In this document: in pieces, positions 34,919 to 44,264 of the stretch
How the letters are laid out: every line of letters begins with the position of its first letter
How positions within the stretch are numbered: the first letter of the stretch is position 1
NCBI RefSeq assembly: GCF_014201505.1
Contig: NZ_JACHEO010000016.1
Coordinates: forward strand, 1 to 64,000
Direction of reading: 5' to 3'
Source of the DNA: Desulfoprunum benzoelyticum
Lineage (GTDB): Bacteria > Desulfobacterota > Desulfobulbia > Desulfobulbales > Desulfocapsaceae
DNA: 64,000 nucleotides
Translations under genes and position numbers: made by a program
Notes under the pieces: model-generated
Databases searched by the model: none
What the model was told of the DNA's origin: nothing
Seen by the model: only the letters and a program-made list of their open reading frames with translations

Positions 34919-36619
34919 ATGGTAAAAATGACCGGTTCACAGGCAATAGTAAAATGCCTCCAGGAAGAAGGCGTCAAGACAATCTTCGGGTACCCGGGCG
35001 GGGCGGTCATAGATCTGTTCGATGCCCTTATGGATTCCGACATCACCAACGTCCTGGTCCGTCACGAGCAGGGGGCGGTGCATGCCGCCGACTCGTTCAG
35101 CCGGGTAACGGGCGAAGTCGGCGTGGCGCTGCTGACCTCCGGTCCGGGGGCGACCAACGGCGTGACCGGCATCGCCACCGCCTACTGCGATTCGATCCCG
35201 ATGGTCATCCTGACCGGGCAGGTACCCCGCTCGCTGATCGGCAACGACGCCTTCCAGGAAGTCGATATCGTCGGCATCACCCGCCCGTGCACCAAACACA
35301 ATTATCTCGTCAGCAACAAGGAGGATCTGGTGCCGGTTCTGCGCGAGGCCTTCTATATCGCCCGGACCGGCCGCCCCGGTCCGGTGCTGGTCGATCTGCC
35401 GAAAGATCTGATGGCCGGCCAGCTCACCTATCCGGAACAGAAGCCGATCCGCATGCAGAACTACCAACCGACGTATGAGCCGCATATCGGCCAGATAGCC
35501 AAGGCCTGCAAGCAGATCCTCAAGTCGAGGAAGCCGGTGCTCTATGTCGGCGGCGGGGTCATCCTCTCCGATGCCCACAAAGCCCTTGAGGAACTCGCCA
35601 TCAACCTCAATATCCCGGTGACGATGACCCTGATGGGACTGGGGGCCTTTCCCGGCTCGCATCCGCTGTCGATGGGGATGCTCGGCATGCACGGCAGTTA
35701 CACCGCCAACATGGCCGTCGCCCAGAGCGACCTGTTGATCGCCGTCGGTGCCCGGTTCGATGACCGGGTGACCGGTAAACTCGAGGAGTTTGCCTGTAAC
35801 GCCAAGATCATCCACATCGATATCGATCCGACCTCGATCAGCAAGAACGTCAAGGTCGACATCCCGATCGTCGCCGACTGCCAGTACGCCTTGACCGCGA
35901 TCAACAGCTGGTTCTCCAAGGAACCCGGAATCAACATCAAGGAGGAGGCCGCCCAGCACGAGGCGTGGCTGGAGACGATCCGGGAATGGAGCGCCAAATA
36001 TCCCATGACATACAAGGAAGAAGGTGAGCTGATCAAGCCGCAGTACGTGATCGAGATGCTCGACAAGCTGACCGGCGGCAATGCCATCATCACCACAGAG
36101 GTCGGGCAGAACCAGATGTGGACGGCCCAGTTTTTCAAGTTCAACAAGCCCCGCCATTTCGTCACTTCGGGCGGTCTCGGCACTATGGGCTTCGGTCTGC
36201 CGGCCGCCATCGGCGCCCAGATGGCCTTCCCCGACCGGCTGGTTATCGATGTCGCCGGCGATGGTTCGATCCAGATGAACATCCAGGAACTGGCCACCGC
36301 CAAACAGTACAACTGCCCGGTCAAGATCGCGATCCTGAACAACAGTTATCTCGGTATGGTGCGGCAATGGCAGGAACTGTTCTATGACAAACGCTATGCT
36401 TCGACGGTGATGGAGGTCACGCCTGATTTCGTCAAGCTGGCCGAGGCCTATGGTGCGGTCGGCCTGCGCGCCACGAAGAAGAGCGAGGTCGTCCCCGTCA
36501 TCGAGAAGGCCCTGGCCTCCAACAACGTCGTCATCATGGATTTCTCCATCGCTCGCGAGGAGAACGTCTACCCGATGGTACCGGCAGGCAAGGCTACGAC
36601 CGAGATGCTGCTCGTCTGA
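34919..36619 (+). CDS. ilvB: Acetolactate synthase large (catalytic) subunit
   Basis: This ThDP- and FAD-dependent enzyme makes acetolactate or acetohydroxybutyrate for valine, leucine and isoleucine. The 566-residue protein has the ThDP glutamate region GVKTIFGYPGGAVIDL, VRHEQGAVHAADSF, LTSGPGATNGVTGI, and the ThDP-Mg motif GDGSIQMNIQELATA with ILNNSYLGMVRQWQ. AGAGGA is well placed for ATG 34919; ATG 34901 and GTG 34889 are alternatives. The regulatory subunit gene follows 60 bases later. Confidence 0.95.
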   Translation: MVKMTGSQAIVKCLQEEGVKTIFGYPGGAVIDLFDALMDSDITNVLVRHEQGAVHAADSFSRVTGEVGVALLTSGPGATNGVTGIATAYCDSIPMVILTGQVPRSLIGNDAFQEVDIVGITRPCTKHNYLVSNKEDLVPVLREAFYIARTGRPGPVLVDLPKDLMAGQLTYPEQKPIRMQNYQPTYEPHIGQIAKACKQILKSRKPVLYVGGGVILSDAHKALEELAINLNIPVTMTLMGLGAFPGSHPLSMGMLGMHGSYTANMAVAQSDLLIAVGARFDDRVTGKLEEFACNAKIIHIDIDPTSISKNVKVDIPIVADCQYALTAINSWFSKEPGINIKEEAAQHEAWLETIREWSAKYPMTYKEEGELIKPQYVIEMLDKLTGGNAIITTEVGQNQMWTAQFFKFNKPRHFVTSGGLGTMGFGLPAAIGAQMAFPDRLVIDVAGDGSIQMNIQELATAKQYNCPVKIAILNNSYLGMVRQWQELFYDKRYASTVMEVTPDFVKLAEAYGAVGLRATKKSEVVPVIEKALASNNVVIMDFSIAREENVYPMVPAGKATTEMLLV

Positions 36620-36679
36620 TCCGGCGCATTATCGATAACCAGCAGGATTTCCATAACCCGTCACGCATACAGGACAACA

Positions 36680-37165
36680 ATGAAACACACCTTATCCGTT
36701 CTTCTTCAAAATAAGCCCGGAGTCCTCTCACGGGTAACCGGGCTGTTCAGCGGCAGGGGATTCAATATCGAAAGTCTTTGTGTCGCCGAAACTCTCGACC
36801 CCGGCATCTCCTGCCTGACCCTTGTCACCAGGGGCGACAACTCCATCATCGAACAGATCACCAAACAACTGCACAAACTGATCGACGTCATCAAGGTCAC
36901 CGACATCAGCGAGAAGGAATACGTCGAGCGGGAAATGGTGCTGATCAGGATCAAGGCCGAGTCCCAGACCCGCGCCGAGGTCCTGCGGGTGATCGATATC
37001 TTCCGAGGCAAGGTCGTCGATGTCAGTTCAAGGAGCTATGCCGTTGAAGTCACGGGTTCGGCCTCCAAGATCCAGGCGCTGATCGATCTGCTGAAACCGA
37101 TCGGCATCAAGGAAATCGTCCGCACCGGGACCATTGCCATGGCCAGGGCCTCAAAAAACAAATAA
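36680..37165 (+). CDS. ilvH: Acetolactate synthase small (regulatory) subunit
   Basis: The small subunit binds valine and controls the catalytic subunit. The 161-residue protein has an N-terminal ACT domain (HTLSVLLQNKPGVLSRVTGL, GFNIESLCVA) and the C-terminal IlvH domain (VDVSSRSYAVEVTGSASKI). It is directly downstream of ilvB. A perfect hairpin follows the gene. Confidence 0.94.
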   Translation: MKHTLSVLLQNKPGVLSRVTGLFSGRGFNIESLCVAETLDPGISCLTLVTRGDNSIIEQITKQLHKLIDVIKVTDISEKEYVEREMVLIRIKAESQTRAEVLRVIDIFRGKVVDVSSRSYAVEVTGSASKIQALIDLLKPIGIKEIVRTGTIAMARASKNK

Positions 37166-37172
37166 ACCCGGT

Positions 37173-37206
37173 ATCGGTTCCTTCCCCGATCGACGGAGGA
37201 ACCGAT
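37173..37206 (+). terminator. Hairpin after ilvH
   Basis: ATCGGTTCCT (37173-37182) pairs perfectly with AGGAACCGAT (37197-37206). There is no T tract, so termination may be partial or Rho-dependent. Confidence 0.4.
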
Positions 37207-37324
37207 GGCAGGAACGTCAATTTTCCCTCATATCGGATTTTACGCCAGCCTTCGCAAACCGAAATGTTCAGCCAATGCCGCTGACGCCAGTCGGAGTTCC
37301 CACCTCCCAGGAGAAACCTGTATC

Positions 37325-37969
37325 ATGCTTGCAGCCAAAGTGCCCGTTGCCCAGGAAGGCTATCCGTTTATCGGTTTTTCCGCCTTTCTGACGCTGATCT
37401 TCGCCATTCTCGGCCTGACCGGGACAACCCTGATTGCCCTGCTCGCCACCGCCTTCACCCTCTATTTCTTCAGGGATCCGGAACGCTTTATCCCGGAACG
37501 GGCCGACGCCCTGGTATCCCCGGCGGACGGCAAGGTCATCCTGGTCGAAGACGTCATGGATCAGAACTTCACCGGTGGCCAAGCCTACAAGATATCGATC
37601 TTCATGAATATTTTTAACGTTCATGTCAACCGGGCGCCATGCGATGGCGATGTCGACAGGACGATCTACGTTCCCGGCATGTTCTACTCCGCCGATTCCG
37701 CCCAGGGGGCGCTGCGCAATGAATATTGCGCAACGCTGCTCACCACCTCCTCCGGCAGCAAAATCGCCGTCGTTCAGGTGGCTGGTCTCATCGCCAGGAG
37801 GATCGTCTGCTGGCTTGAACCCAAAGATCACGTACAGCGCGGCCAACGCATCGGCCTGATCCGTTTCGGCTCGCGGGTCGACCTTTACCTGCCGAAAGAG
37901 ACCAGCGTCCAGGTTGCCGTGGGGCAGAAGGTCATCGCCGGCGAGACAGTCCTGGGACTGCTCCCCTGA
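37325..37969 (+). CDS. psd: Phosphatidylserine decarboxylase (short, PSD-A type)
   Basis: Psd makes phosphatidylethanolamine at the inner membrane. The proenzyme cleaves itself to form a pyruvoyl group. The 214-residue protein has a hydrophobic N-terminal hairpin (about 14-47), SPADGKVI, FMNIFNVHVNRAP and the cleavage region RFGSRVDLYLP, in which Ser183 becomes the pyruvoyl group. ATG 37325 follows AGGAGAA; an upstream frame to 37205 lacks conserved sequence. No pssA partner is seen next to it. Confidence 0.9.
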   Translation: MLAAKVPVAQEGYPFIGFSAFLTLIFAILGLTGTTLIALLATAFTLYFFRDPERFIPERADALVSPADGKVILVEDVMDQNFTGGQAYKISIFMNIFNVHVNRAPCDGDVDRTIYVPGMFYSADSAQGALRNEYCATLLTTSSGSKIAVVQVAGLIARRIVCWLEPKDHVQRGQRIGLIRFGSRVDLYLPKETSVQVAVGQKVIAGETVLGLLP

Positions 37970-38051
37970 GGCCTGCCGATACATTTTTGCCTTGTATCAC
38001 CGTATACTGTATGGTTCAGTGATTTTTCAGTAATCCCGGTTTGTAAATGAA

Positions 38052-38080
38052 CGGCCGAGACACAGTTGCCGTCTCGGCCG
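38052..38080. terminator. Hairpin between psd and asd
   Basis: CGGCCGAGAC (38052-38061) pairs perfectly with GTCTCGGCCG (38071-38080), with a nine-base loop. There is no T tract. Confidence 0.4.
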
Positions 38081-38180
38081 CATCATTTGCCAATATAAAC
38101 CCTGGATTTCCAGGCGTAGCGCTCTGGAATACCGGTTTTTTCCTGTTCAACAGGTGATTTTACCTTTCGAGGACATAGCG

Positions 38181-39209
38181 ATGAGTGCGACGAAAAAAGA
38201 ATATGCGGTCGCGGTTGCGGGGGCCACTGGAGCGGTTGGCGGCGCCATGCTGGACGTGCTGGAAAGAAGGAATTTTCCGATTAAAGAACTGAGGCTGCTC
38301 GCCTCCGAACGCTCCATCGGCAGGAAGCTCACCTTTCGGGGCGAGCAGATTCCGGTGCAGCTGCTGACCAAGGACGCCTTCAAAGGCATCGATATCGCCC
38401 TGTTCTCGGCCGGCGGAGACCGTTCGCTCGAATTTGCACCCGCAGCCGCGGCTGCGGGGGCCATCGTCGTTGACAACTCCAGTGCCTTCCGCATGGACCC
38501 CGAGATCCCTCTCGTCGTTCCGGAAGTGAACCCGCATGCCATCGCCCAATATACGAGGCGGGGAATCATCGCCAATCCAAACTGTTCCACCATCCAGATG
38601 CTGGTGGCCCTCAAACCGATCTACGACAAGGTCGGCATCAAGCGCATCGTCGTCTCGACCTACCAGGCCGTTTCCGGCACCGGGACCAAGGCGATTCTCG
38701 AGTTGAAAAACCAGATCATGGCCTACGCCGCCGACAAACCGATGGAGGTCAAGGTGTATCCGCACCAGATCGCCTTCAACTGTCTGCCCCAGATCGACTC
38801 CTTCCTTGACAACGGCTATACCAAAGAAGAGATGAAGATGGTCAACGAGACCCGCAAGATCTTCGAAGATCCAGCCATCGGCGTCACCGCGACGACGGTC
38901 CGGGTCCCTGTTTTTTATGGCCATTCGGAGTCGATCAATGTCGAGACCGGATCGAAGATCTCTGCCGAGGAAGTGAAACGGCTCCTCGCGACCGCCCCCG
39001 GCGTCAGACTGGTCGATGAACCGAAGCAGGGCCTGTATCCCCTCGCCACCGATTGTGCCGGCAATTTCGAGACGCTCGTCGGCCGTATCCGTGAAGACGA
39101 TTCGATCGCCAACGGCATCAATCTCTGGGTTGTCGCCGACAACATCCTCAAGGGTGCCGCCCTCAATGCCGTGCAGATCGCCGAAAAACTGACAGCCGAT
39201 TACATTTGA
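38181..39209 (+). CDS. asd: Aspartate-semialdehyde dehydrogenase
   Basis: Asd reduces aspartyl phosphate to aspartate semialdehyde, a branch point for lysine, diaminopimelate, methionine and threonine. The 342-residue protein has the NADP-binding AVAGATGAVGGAMLD, SAGGDRS, the catalytic Cys135 in NPNCSTIQM and the HQIAFNCLPQID region. GAGGA precedes ATG 38181, preferred over an earlier in-frame start at 38154. Confidence 0.95.
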   Translation: MSATKKEYAVAVAGATGAVGGAMLDVLERRNFPIKELRLLASERSIGRKLTFRGEQIPVQLLTKDAFKGIDIALFSAGGDRSLEFAPAAAAAGAIVVDNSSAFRMDPEIPLVVPEVNPHAIAQYTRRGIIANPNCSTIQMLVALKPIYDKVGIKRIVVSTYQAVSGTGTKAILELKNQIMAYAADKPMEVKVYPHQIAFNCLPQIDSFLDNGYTKEEMKMVNETRKIFEDPAIGVTATTVRVPVFYGHSESINVETGSKISAEEVKRLLATAPGVRLVDEPKQGLYPLATDCAGNFETLVGRIREDDSIANGINLWVVADNILKGAALNAVQIAEKLTADYI

Positions 39210-39224
39210 TCAACTTTCGTCGTT

Positions 39225-39261
39225 GACGATCCGGGTCTGTGGCACAACGATCCGGATCGTC
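39225..39261. other. Hairpin downstream of asd
   Basis: GACGATCCGG (39225-39234) pairs with CCGGATCGTC (39252-39261). The second arm is itself within the perfect palindrome ACGATCCGGATCGT (39247-39260). There is no T tract. Confidence 0.35.
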
Positions 39262-39308
39262 GTGTCGACGGCGGGAAGGTTCAACCCCATCTCCACAATC
39301 CAGAACAC

Positions 39309-39983
39309 TTGAGAATCATCAGCGGATCTGCCAGAGGTAGGAAACTCTTTTCACCCCCCGGGCAGAGCCTGGTCATCCGACCGACTTCCGATCGAGCCCG
39401 GGAGGCGTTGTTCAATGTCATCGGCCAACGCCCTCAGGAGGCCGTAGTCCTCGATCTGTATGCCGGCACCGGCGCCCTCGGTCTCGAGGCATTCAGCCGC
39501 GGCGCAGCAAGGGTGCTCTTCGTCGACAGCAGTCGTCTCGCGTTAGACCTGATCACCAGAAACATCCGGGCCTGTGCCGGAGTGGAGGAATGGTCTCCGG
39601 AAACATCCTCCGCGGTCGTTCAACCGCGTTTGTCTCTGATCCAGCACGACTTGCGAAGGGGTTTGCCTGTACGCCAGTTCCAGCACAAAAGATTTTCTCT
39701 TTTTGACCTGATCTTCCTCGATCCCCCCTATGCCAAAGGTCTCTGTCAGCGCACGCTGCACGACCTGGACGACAGCCATCTCCTGGCGCCGGAAGGTCTG
39801 CTGATCGCAGAAGAACGAGCTGACGAAAAACCGGAGGACAACTTTACAACGTTGAAACTGATCGATAAGCGCGTTTATGGCGATACCGCCTTCTGGATCT
39901 TTCAAAGGATGCAGCCCGACACCGGCCTGAGCCGAGAGCTTGCCGCTCATTCCCACACAACAAGGAGCAGCCATGCAGAATAG
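39309..39983 (+). CDS. rsmD: 16S rRNA guanine-N2 methyltransferase RsmD
   Basis: RsmD methylates G966 of 16S rRNA with S-adenosylmethionine. The 224-residue protein starts MRIISGSARGRKL and has the cofactor motif VLDLYAGTGALGLEAFSRGA and the catalytic FLDPPYAKG. The start is a TTG with no strong ribosome site, chosen because the conserved N-terminus begins there. Its end overlaps coaD by 11 bases, the usual rsmD-coaD pairing. Confidence 0.9.
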   Translation: MRIISGSARGRKLFSPPGQSLVIRPTSDRAREALFNVIGQRPQEAVVLDLYAGTGALGLEAFSRGAARVLFVDSSRLALDLITRNIRACAGVEEWSPETSSAVVQPRLSLIQHDLRRGLPVRQFQHKRFSLFDLIFLDPPYAKGLCQRTLHDLDDSHLLAPEGLLIAEERADEKPEDNFTTLKLIDKRVYGDTAFWIFQRMQPDTGLSRELAAHSHTTRSSHAE

Positions 39984-40476
39984 CCCGAAAAGTCGTTCCC
40001 TCGCCATCTATCCCGGCACTTTCGACCCGATCACCAACGGCCATGTGGACCTGGTCAACCGTGTTCTTGAACTCTTCGATTCCGTCATTGTCGCCGTCGC
40101 CATCAATCCGGGCAAGACGCCGCTGTTCACTCTCGACGAACGGATCAGCATGATACAGGAAGTGTTTCGAGAACATAATTCCCGGGTCAGCGTCGAATCC
40201 GTTTCCGGACTGCTGGTCGAATATGCCGCCCAGAAGAAAGCACGAGCCGTCATCCGCGGTCTGCGGGCGGTCTCCGATTTCGACTACGAATTCCAGTTGG
40301 CGCTGATGAACAGAAAACTGGAGCGGGAAGTCGACACCGTCTTCCTGATGCCGGGTTTGCGATGGATCTTTATCAGCTCGTCGATCATAAAGGACGCCGC
40401 CCGCCATGGCGGGGACGTCAGCGACATGGTGCCAGCCTGTGTCAACGAGATGCTGAAGAAAAAATTGGCCCGCTGA
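39973..40476 (+). CDS. coaD: Phosphopantetheine adenylyltransferase
   Basis: CoaD makes dephospho-CoA from phosphopantetheine and ATP, the fourth step of CoA synthesis. The 167-residue protein has YPGTFDPITNGHVDL with the nucleotidyltransferase TxGH-like motif, RAVIRGLRAVSDFDYE and FISSSIIKDAA. AAGGAG sets ATG 39973. Confidence 0.95.
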   Translation: MQNSPKSRSLAIYPGTFDPITNGHVDLVNRVLELFDSVIVAVAINPGKTPLFTLDERISMIQEVFREHNSRVSVESVSGLLVEYAAQKKARAVIRGLRAVSDFDYEFQLALMNRKLEREVDTVFLMPGLRWIFISSSIIKDAARHGGDVSDMVPACVNEMLKKKLAR

Positions 40477-40484
40477 CCCGACTC

Positions 40485-40895
40485 ATGCGCCGGCCGGCAA
40501 AAAAATCGCGGAAGACTCTGGTAACGCGGCGGATTTTTCTCGGAATAGGCATCCTCTCGCTCCTGTATCCGCTGTATCGATTCATCGGTTTTCGACTGCC
40601 TCGAAAACCGCAGCGGATCGAGGTTGCCAAGCAGATTTTGCCGGGACAATTCCGACTTTTCCCAAATTTCATTCTCTTCGCCCGGGAAGACCGGGTCTGG
40701 GCGGTGTCGCGAAAGTGCACCCACCTTGGCTGCACCCTCCATTACGTGGAAAAAGAAGATCTCCTCGAATGCCCATGCCACCAGAGTCGATTCTCCAGTG
40801 AAGGCCGGTTGCTGAACGGTCCGGCCAAGACACCATTGAAGACCTTCGCGGTTGAAGTTCGGCAGGATCCCCCCTACTACATCGTGACCTTATAG
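40485..40895 (+). CDS. Rieske iron-sulfur protein, membrane-anchored
   Basis: The 136-residue protein has an N-terminal Arg-rich segment and membrane anchor (TRRIFLGIGILSLLYPLY) followed by a Rieske [2Fe-2S] domain. Box I is CTHLGC (ligands Cys78, His80) and box II CPCHQS (Cys96, His99), with Cys83 and Cys98 able to form the disulfide. The anchor could be read by the Tat system. Next to a cytochrome b gene it is the high-potential subunit of a quinol-oxidising bc-type complex. No cytochrome c1 gene is adjacent. Confidence 0.88.
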   Translation: MRRPAKKSRKTLVTRRIFLGIGILSLLYPLYRFIGFRLPRKPQRIEVAKQILPGQFRLFPNFILFAREDRVWAVSRKCTHLGCTLHYVEKEDLLECPCHQSRFSSEGRLLNGPAKTPLKTFAVEVRQDPPYYIVTL

Positions 40896-40908
40896 CGGGG
40901 ATCCGGTT

Positions 40909-41751
40909 ATGAACCTGAAAACACTGGCGGGGAACCTCATCGTTGTCAAATGGGGCGCGTGGAGCCTGGTCTGCCTCTACATTTCCCTTGTCTCCGGAGT
41001 CCTTGTCGCCCTCCATTACGATCCGGCCGCCGCCTACTATTCAACGGCAGCGATGGATCTGCTCGTTCCCTTCGGCCAGTATTTTCGTTCCCTCCACTTT
41101 TATTCGAGCCAGTTCTTCTTCCTTCTGGCCATCATTCATCTCCTTGCCGTCTATCGCAGCACCGACAGCTATACGACAGCCCAGTGGAGCAGACTGATCG
41201 CAGCCCTGCCGGTGATCCTGCTTCTGCTCTTTACCGGTTACATACTGCGCGCCGACAGCACGGGGGTCTCCGCAGGAGCGATTGCCGAAGCGATTCTTTT
41301 GGATATCCCGATCCTTGGTCCGGCGATCAACAGCGCCTTCTTCTCCATCACGGATCACGGAATGCAGCGTGTCTACGTCACCCACATCATAACCTTTGAC
41401 CTTCTCTGGCTTGCCCTGACCTGGGAACATCTGCGCCGCTATCGGATCCGCCTGACCGATTATCTCCCTGCGATCGGTCTCGTACTTCTGTTCAGTGTCT
41501 TCGTGGCCGCCCCGATCGATCCTGAAAAACTCGGTGTCAGCTATATCTCAGGGCCCTGGTTCTTTCTCGGCCTGCAGGAACTCCTTCGCTACTTCCCCCC
41601 GCTCGTAGCCGGATGGATCTTTCCGGCTACATTCATCTTTGCTCTTTTCATGGCAAGGAAACAGCATCGATTTTTCAAATCGATCCTCATCTTTCTTGCA
41701 ATCTGGCTTCTGCTGTATCTGGTAATGAGTGTCCTCGCCCTGCTGCACTGA
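40909..41751 (+). CDS. Cytochrome b, b6-like
   Basis: The 280-residue protein has about seven membrane helices and binds two b haems. The ligand pairs are His63 and His77 (H-x13-H) and His159 and His174 (H-x14-H), exactly the cytochrome b/b6 spacing. It is shorter than the usual 400-residue cytochrome b and shows no PEWY motif, so the usual quinol-site segment is absent or altered. It lies 13 bases after the Rieske gene. Confidence 0.85.
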   Translation: MNLKTLAGNLIVVKWGAWSLVCLYISLVSGVLVALHYDPAAAYYSTAAMDLLVPFGQYFRSLHFYSSQFFFLLAIIHLLAVYRSTDSYTTAQWSRLIAALPVILLLLFTGYILRADSTGVSAGAIAEAILLDIPILGPAINSAFFSITDHGMQRVYVTHIITFDLLWLALTWEHLRRYRIRLTDYLPAIGLVLLFSVFVAAPIDPEKLGVSYISGPWFFLGLQELLRYFPPLVAGWIFPATFIFALFMARKQHRFFKSILIFLAIWLLLYLVMSVLALLH

Positions 41752-41797
41752 GCGACCAGGCGGAATTGTTCTCCATGTTTTCAGCCACTCTTCAACG

Positions 41798-41837
41798 AAA
41801 AAGGGCTGCCTCATCATCAGATGAGGCAGCCCTTTTT
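41798..41837. terminator. Bidirectional intrinsic terminator
   Basis: AAAAAGGGCTGCCTCAT (41798-41814) pairs perfectly with its complement at 41821-41837 around a six-base loop. T tracts flank the stem in both directions, so it serves both the cytochrome b gene and the convergent acidic-protein gene. Confidence 0.92.
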
Positions 41838-41866
41838 CCCGGGAACTGGTTTTGCCGGAGTAAATT

Positions 41867-44251
41867 TCAGCGTTCCCTGTCCACCAGTTCTCTTCGCAGG
41901 TTTTCGATACCACTTAGCATTTCTTGGCGGATCAATTCAACCTCGCTCCTGACCAGTTCTCTGATCAGTTTCGCCAAACCCTCGTCGATACCGTCCGCAC
42001 CGGTCAAGGCAAGGCGTTCGCCGGCCAGTTCATCTGCCAGAGCCGCATACGAGTCGTCATCCATATTGACGATCTGTTGATCTGCCGACGTTTCCGGCGT
42101 TTCAACCACCAGATCTTCAACAGCGAAGATATCTTCCGAATCTGAAGCGACGGCTACAGGTTCTTCCACACCCTCGAATACAGCCATATATTCGGTGTCC
42201 GGGGAAGCTTCCGCGGTAGCAATACCCTCTTCTTCCTCTACCGGTTCGAAGGCAAACTCTTCCCCGACCTCTCCGTCTTCAAGCACTATCACAGGCCTCG
42301 AGGAAGGTGGCTGTTCCAACGCAACTTCAGCCTCATCTATTGCCAGATTCTCCTCACTGAGCGATTCTCCGCCAGCTTCTTCCGCCAACGCAGGTTGCAG
42401 GTCGTCGACAAGCGTTTGATCTTCCTGCGGCGGCTCCTCTTCCTTCTCGAAGAGAAAATCGAGTCGATCCTCAATGTCTGCTATCGAATCCATCTCCCCG
42501 GCAATACGTTGATCTTGACCTGATCCAAGGTCTGCAGACGCGAAGGCGGCAAAACGGTCTTCGCCGGTTGCCGAGTCCTCTGCCTCAAGTTCACCGGAGA
42601 GAGCCGGAACCAGGTCTTCGCCGGTAAACGCCAGCGGCTCTTCCCCTGATTCATCATCATCCTCTGATTCAACGTCCACTCCCGGAATCGCGATTGTTTC
42701 CAAAGAATCGGCACTGGTTTGTCCAGAAGAAAATACCACTGATTCCTGGAACTCGGCCGGGACTGCTTCTCCCGGTTCTCCTCCGAGATCCGCTTCTCGT
42801 GGTTGCGCCTCGTCGACGTCCAGCGCACCGAAGAAATCATCCAGCCGGCTTTCCACGTCAGCGGCGAATTCAATACTTTCTTCGGGAACAGTCTCGCTTC
42901 TCGCAACCATCACCGTGTCATCGAGTTCAGACAAGGCCGGCGCCAGATCGCCAGCCTGGTAGCGGAGCCTGTCATAATCGGATCCATCATCCGTATCGCT
43001 CTCGACATCCACCCCCTGCAATGCCACCTCCTGCTCTCTACTACCGGGGCCGGCAGGAACGATCTCCGGCTGAGACATGGCGCCGGGATGGGGTCCTTTC
43101 GCCTCTCCGCCCTGGCCCGGAACATTTCCGTCTGCCTGAACCTCGGATTGATCCTTCTTGATTTCGTCAGGGTGCAGTTCGTCGGTGTCGGTAAAGAACC
43201 TGTCGACCTGGCCATCGACCGTCGAAGATGCCACTAGTCCCAGGGAAGCGGCCTCTTCTTCTTCCTGAAACCCTCGTTCCTCCTCTTCCGGAAAATCGGA
43301 CAAGGCGGGAGCAATTGTGCTTCCCTCCACTGCATCGTCTGAGAATTCTTCTTCCTCGACCTCTCTCGGGTTGACTTGCGATTCAACGATTACTTTGAAT
43401 TCATTGAATTTCTCAACTTGAGGAAGAAGAATTCTCTTCTCTTCCTCAAGGCTCATGGGCACAGTTACAATCTTTTCAAGACCGGCAACGAAGGAGTGGA
43501 GGAGTCTGAAGGCCTCGGTATGGGCATCACCCTTCTTGAGCCGAATATAGGCAGCCAGGGCGCCCAACCCCTGAAGGAAGATCTGCTTCGGCCGGCTGCC
43601 GGCAAAAACCTCCCTGAGACGCAGGACTTCATCTCGAAGTCGTTCAAGCTCAGTCTCAGTGATCTCCCAATCGATACCAAGTACAATCGCCTTCAGATCG
43701 GAGAGGACGGACCCGGCATCCGGCGCAGTCACGGGAGACGGCTGCATTTCATCTGCGTGGATCTCGCGATGGGTTGTCACTGCGTCTTTTTTCTGCTCCT
43801 TACTGATCTGTTTCTTCAGAATCTCGAATTTTCTGACATCTTCAAGTAACAGCTGTCGTCTTTCTCCCTCTGTCATCGAATCGGTAGCAACCATTTTTTC
43901 GAGGTTGTGGTAGAAGGAGAGCAGCAGTTTTATCGCATTTGGATTGGCGGCAGCCTTCTCTTTGTAGATGTATTTGCTGATTTTCTCCAGGGCCTGGATA
44001 TAGACAAGATATATTTTTTCGTCCGCCCAGACATCCTTCAAGTCTATAAGCTCTTCATTGAATTGGTTCAGAATATCATCCGTAATCTCCCAGTCAATGG
44101 ACAGAACGAGCGATTTCAATCTGGTGAGAGGCGACTCGTCATAGGTGGGAAACTCGAACAAATCGACATTGTCCGTCTGGAGGGAATCGTCATACTCATC
44201 AGCAACGATAGTGAGGTCATCGTCATACTGCTTTTCTGTATAGTGTTCCAC
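41867..44251 (-). CDS. Large acidic repeat protein of the MglA/roadblock operon
   Basis: The 794-residue protein is not recognised. Residues about 44-140 and 184-270 form two related helical domains (SLVLSIDWEITDDIL and AIVLGIDWEITETEL). Then follow about 420 acidic, probably disordered residues with alternating short motifs: PALS or PALA four times (APALSDF, APALSEL, VPALSGE, QPALAEE) and a D-x-R-L-D-x-F-F-like motif three times (VDRFF, SRLDDFF, DRLDFLF). The end is a short coiled coil (LIRELVRSEVELIRQEML). GTG 44251 follows AGAAGG and starts 13 bases after the GTPase stop. It may be a scaffold or effector for the GTPase. Confidence 0.7.
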   Translation of the reverse strand: MEHYTEKQYDDDLTIVADEYDDSLQTDNVDLFEFPTYDESPLTRLKSLVLSIDWEITDDILNQFNEELIDLKDVWADEKIYLVYIQALEKISKYIYKEKAAANPNAIKLLLSFYHNLEKMVATDSMTEGERRQLLLEDVRKFEILKKQISKEQKKDAVTTHREIHADEMQPSPVTAPDAGSVLSDLKAIVLGIDWEITETELERLRDEVLRLREVFAGSRPKQIFLQGLGALAAYIRLKKGDAHTEAFRLLHSFVAGLEKIVTVPMSLEEEKRILLPQVEKFNEFKVIVESQVNPREVEEEEFSDDAVEGSTIAPALSDFPEEEERGFQEEEEAASLGLVASSTVDGQVDRFFTDTDELHPDEIKKDQSEVQADGNVPGQGGEAKGPHPGAMSQPEIVPAGPGSREQEVALQGVDVESDTDDGSDYDRLRYQAGDLAPALSELDDTVMVARSETVPEESIEFAADVESRLDDFFGALDVDEAQPREADLGGEPGEAVPAEFQESVVFSSGQTSADSLETIAIPGVDVESEDDDESGEEPLAFTGEDLVPALSGELEAEDSATGEDRFAAFASADLGSGQDQRIAGEMDSIADIEDRLDFLFEKEEEPPQEDQTLVDDLQPALAEEAGGESLSEENLAIDEAEVALEQPPSSRPVIVLEDGEVGEEFAFEPVEEEEGIATAEASPDTEYMAVFEGVEEPVAVASDSEDIFAVEDLVVETPETSADQQIVNMDDDSYAALADELAGERLALTGADGIDEGLAKLIRELVRSEVELIRQEMLSGIENLRRELVDRER

Positions 44252-44264
44252 CGTACCTTCTCTC

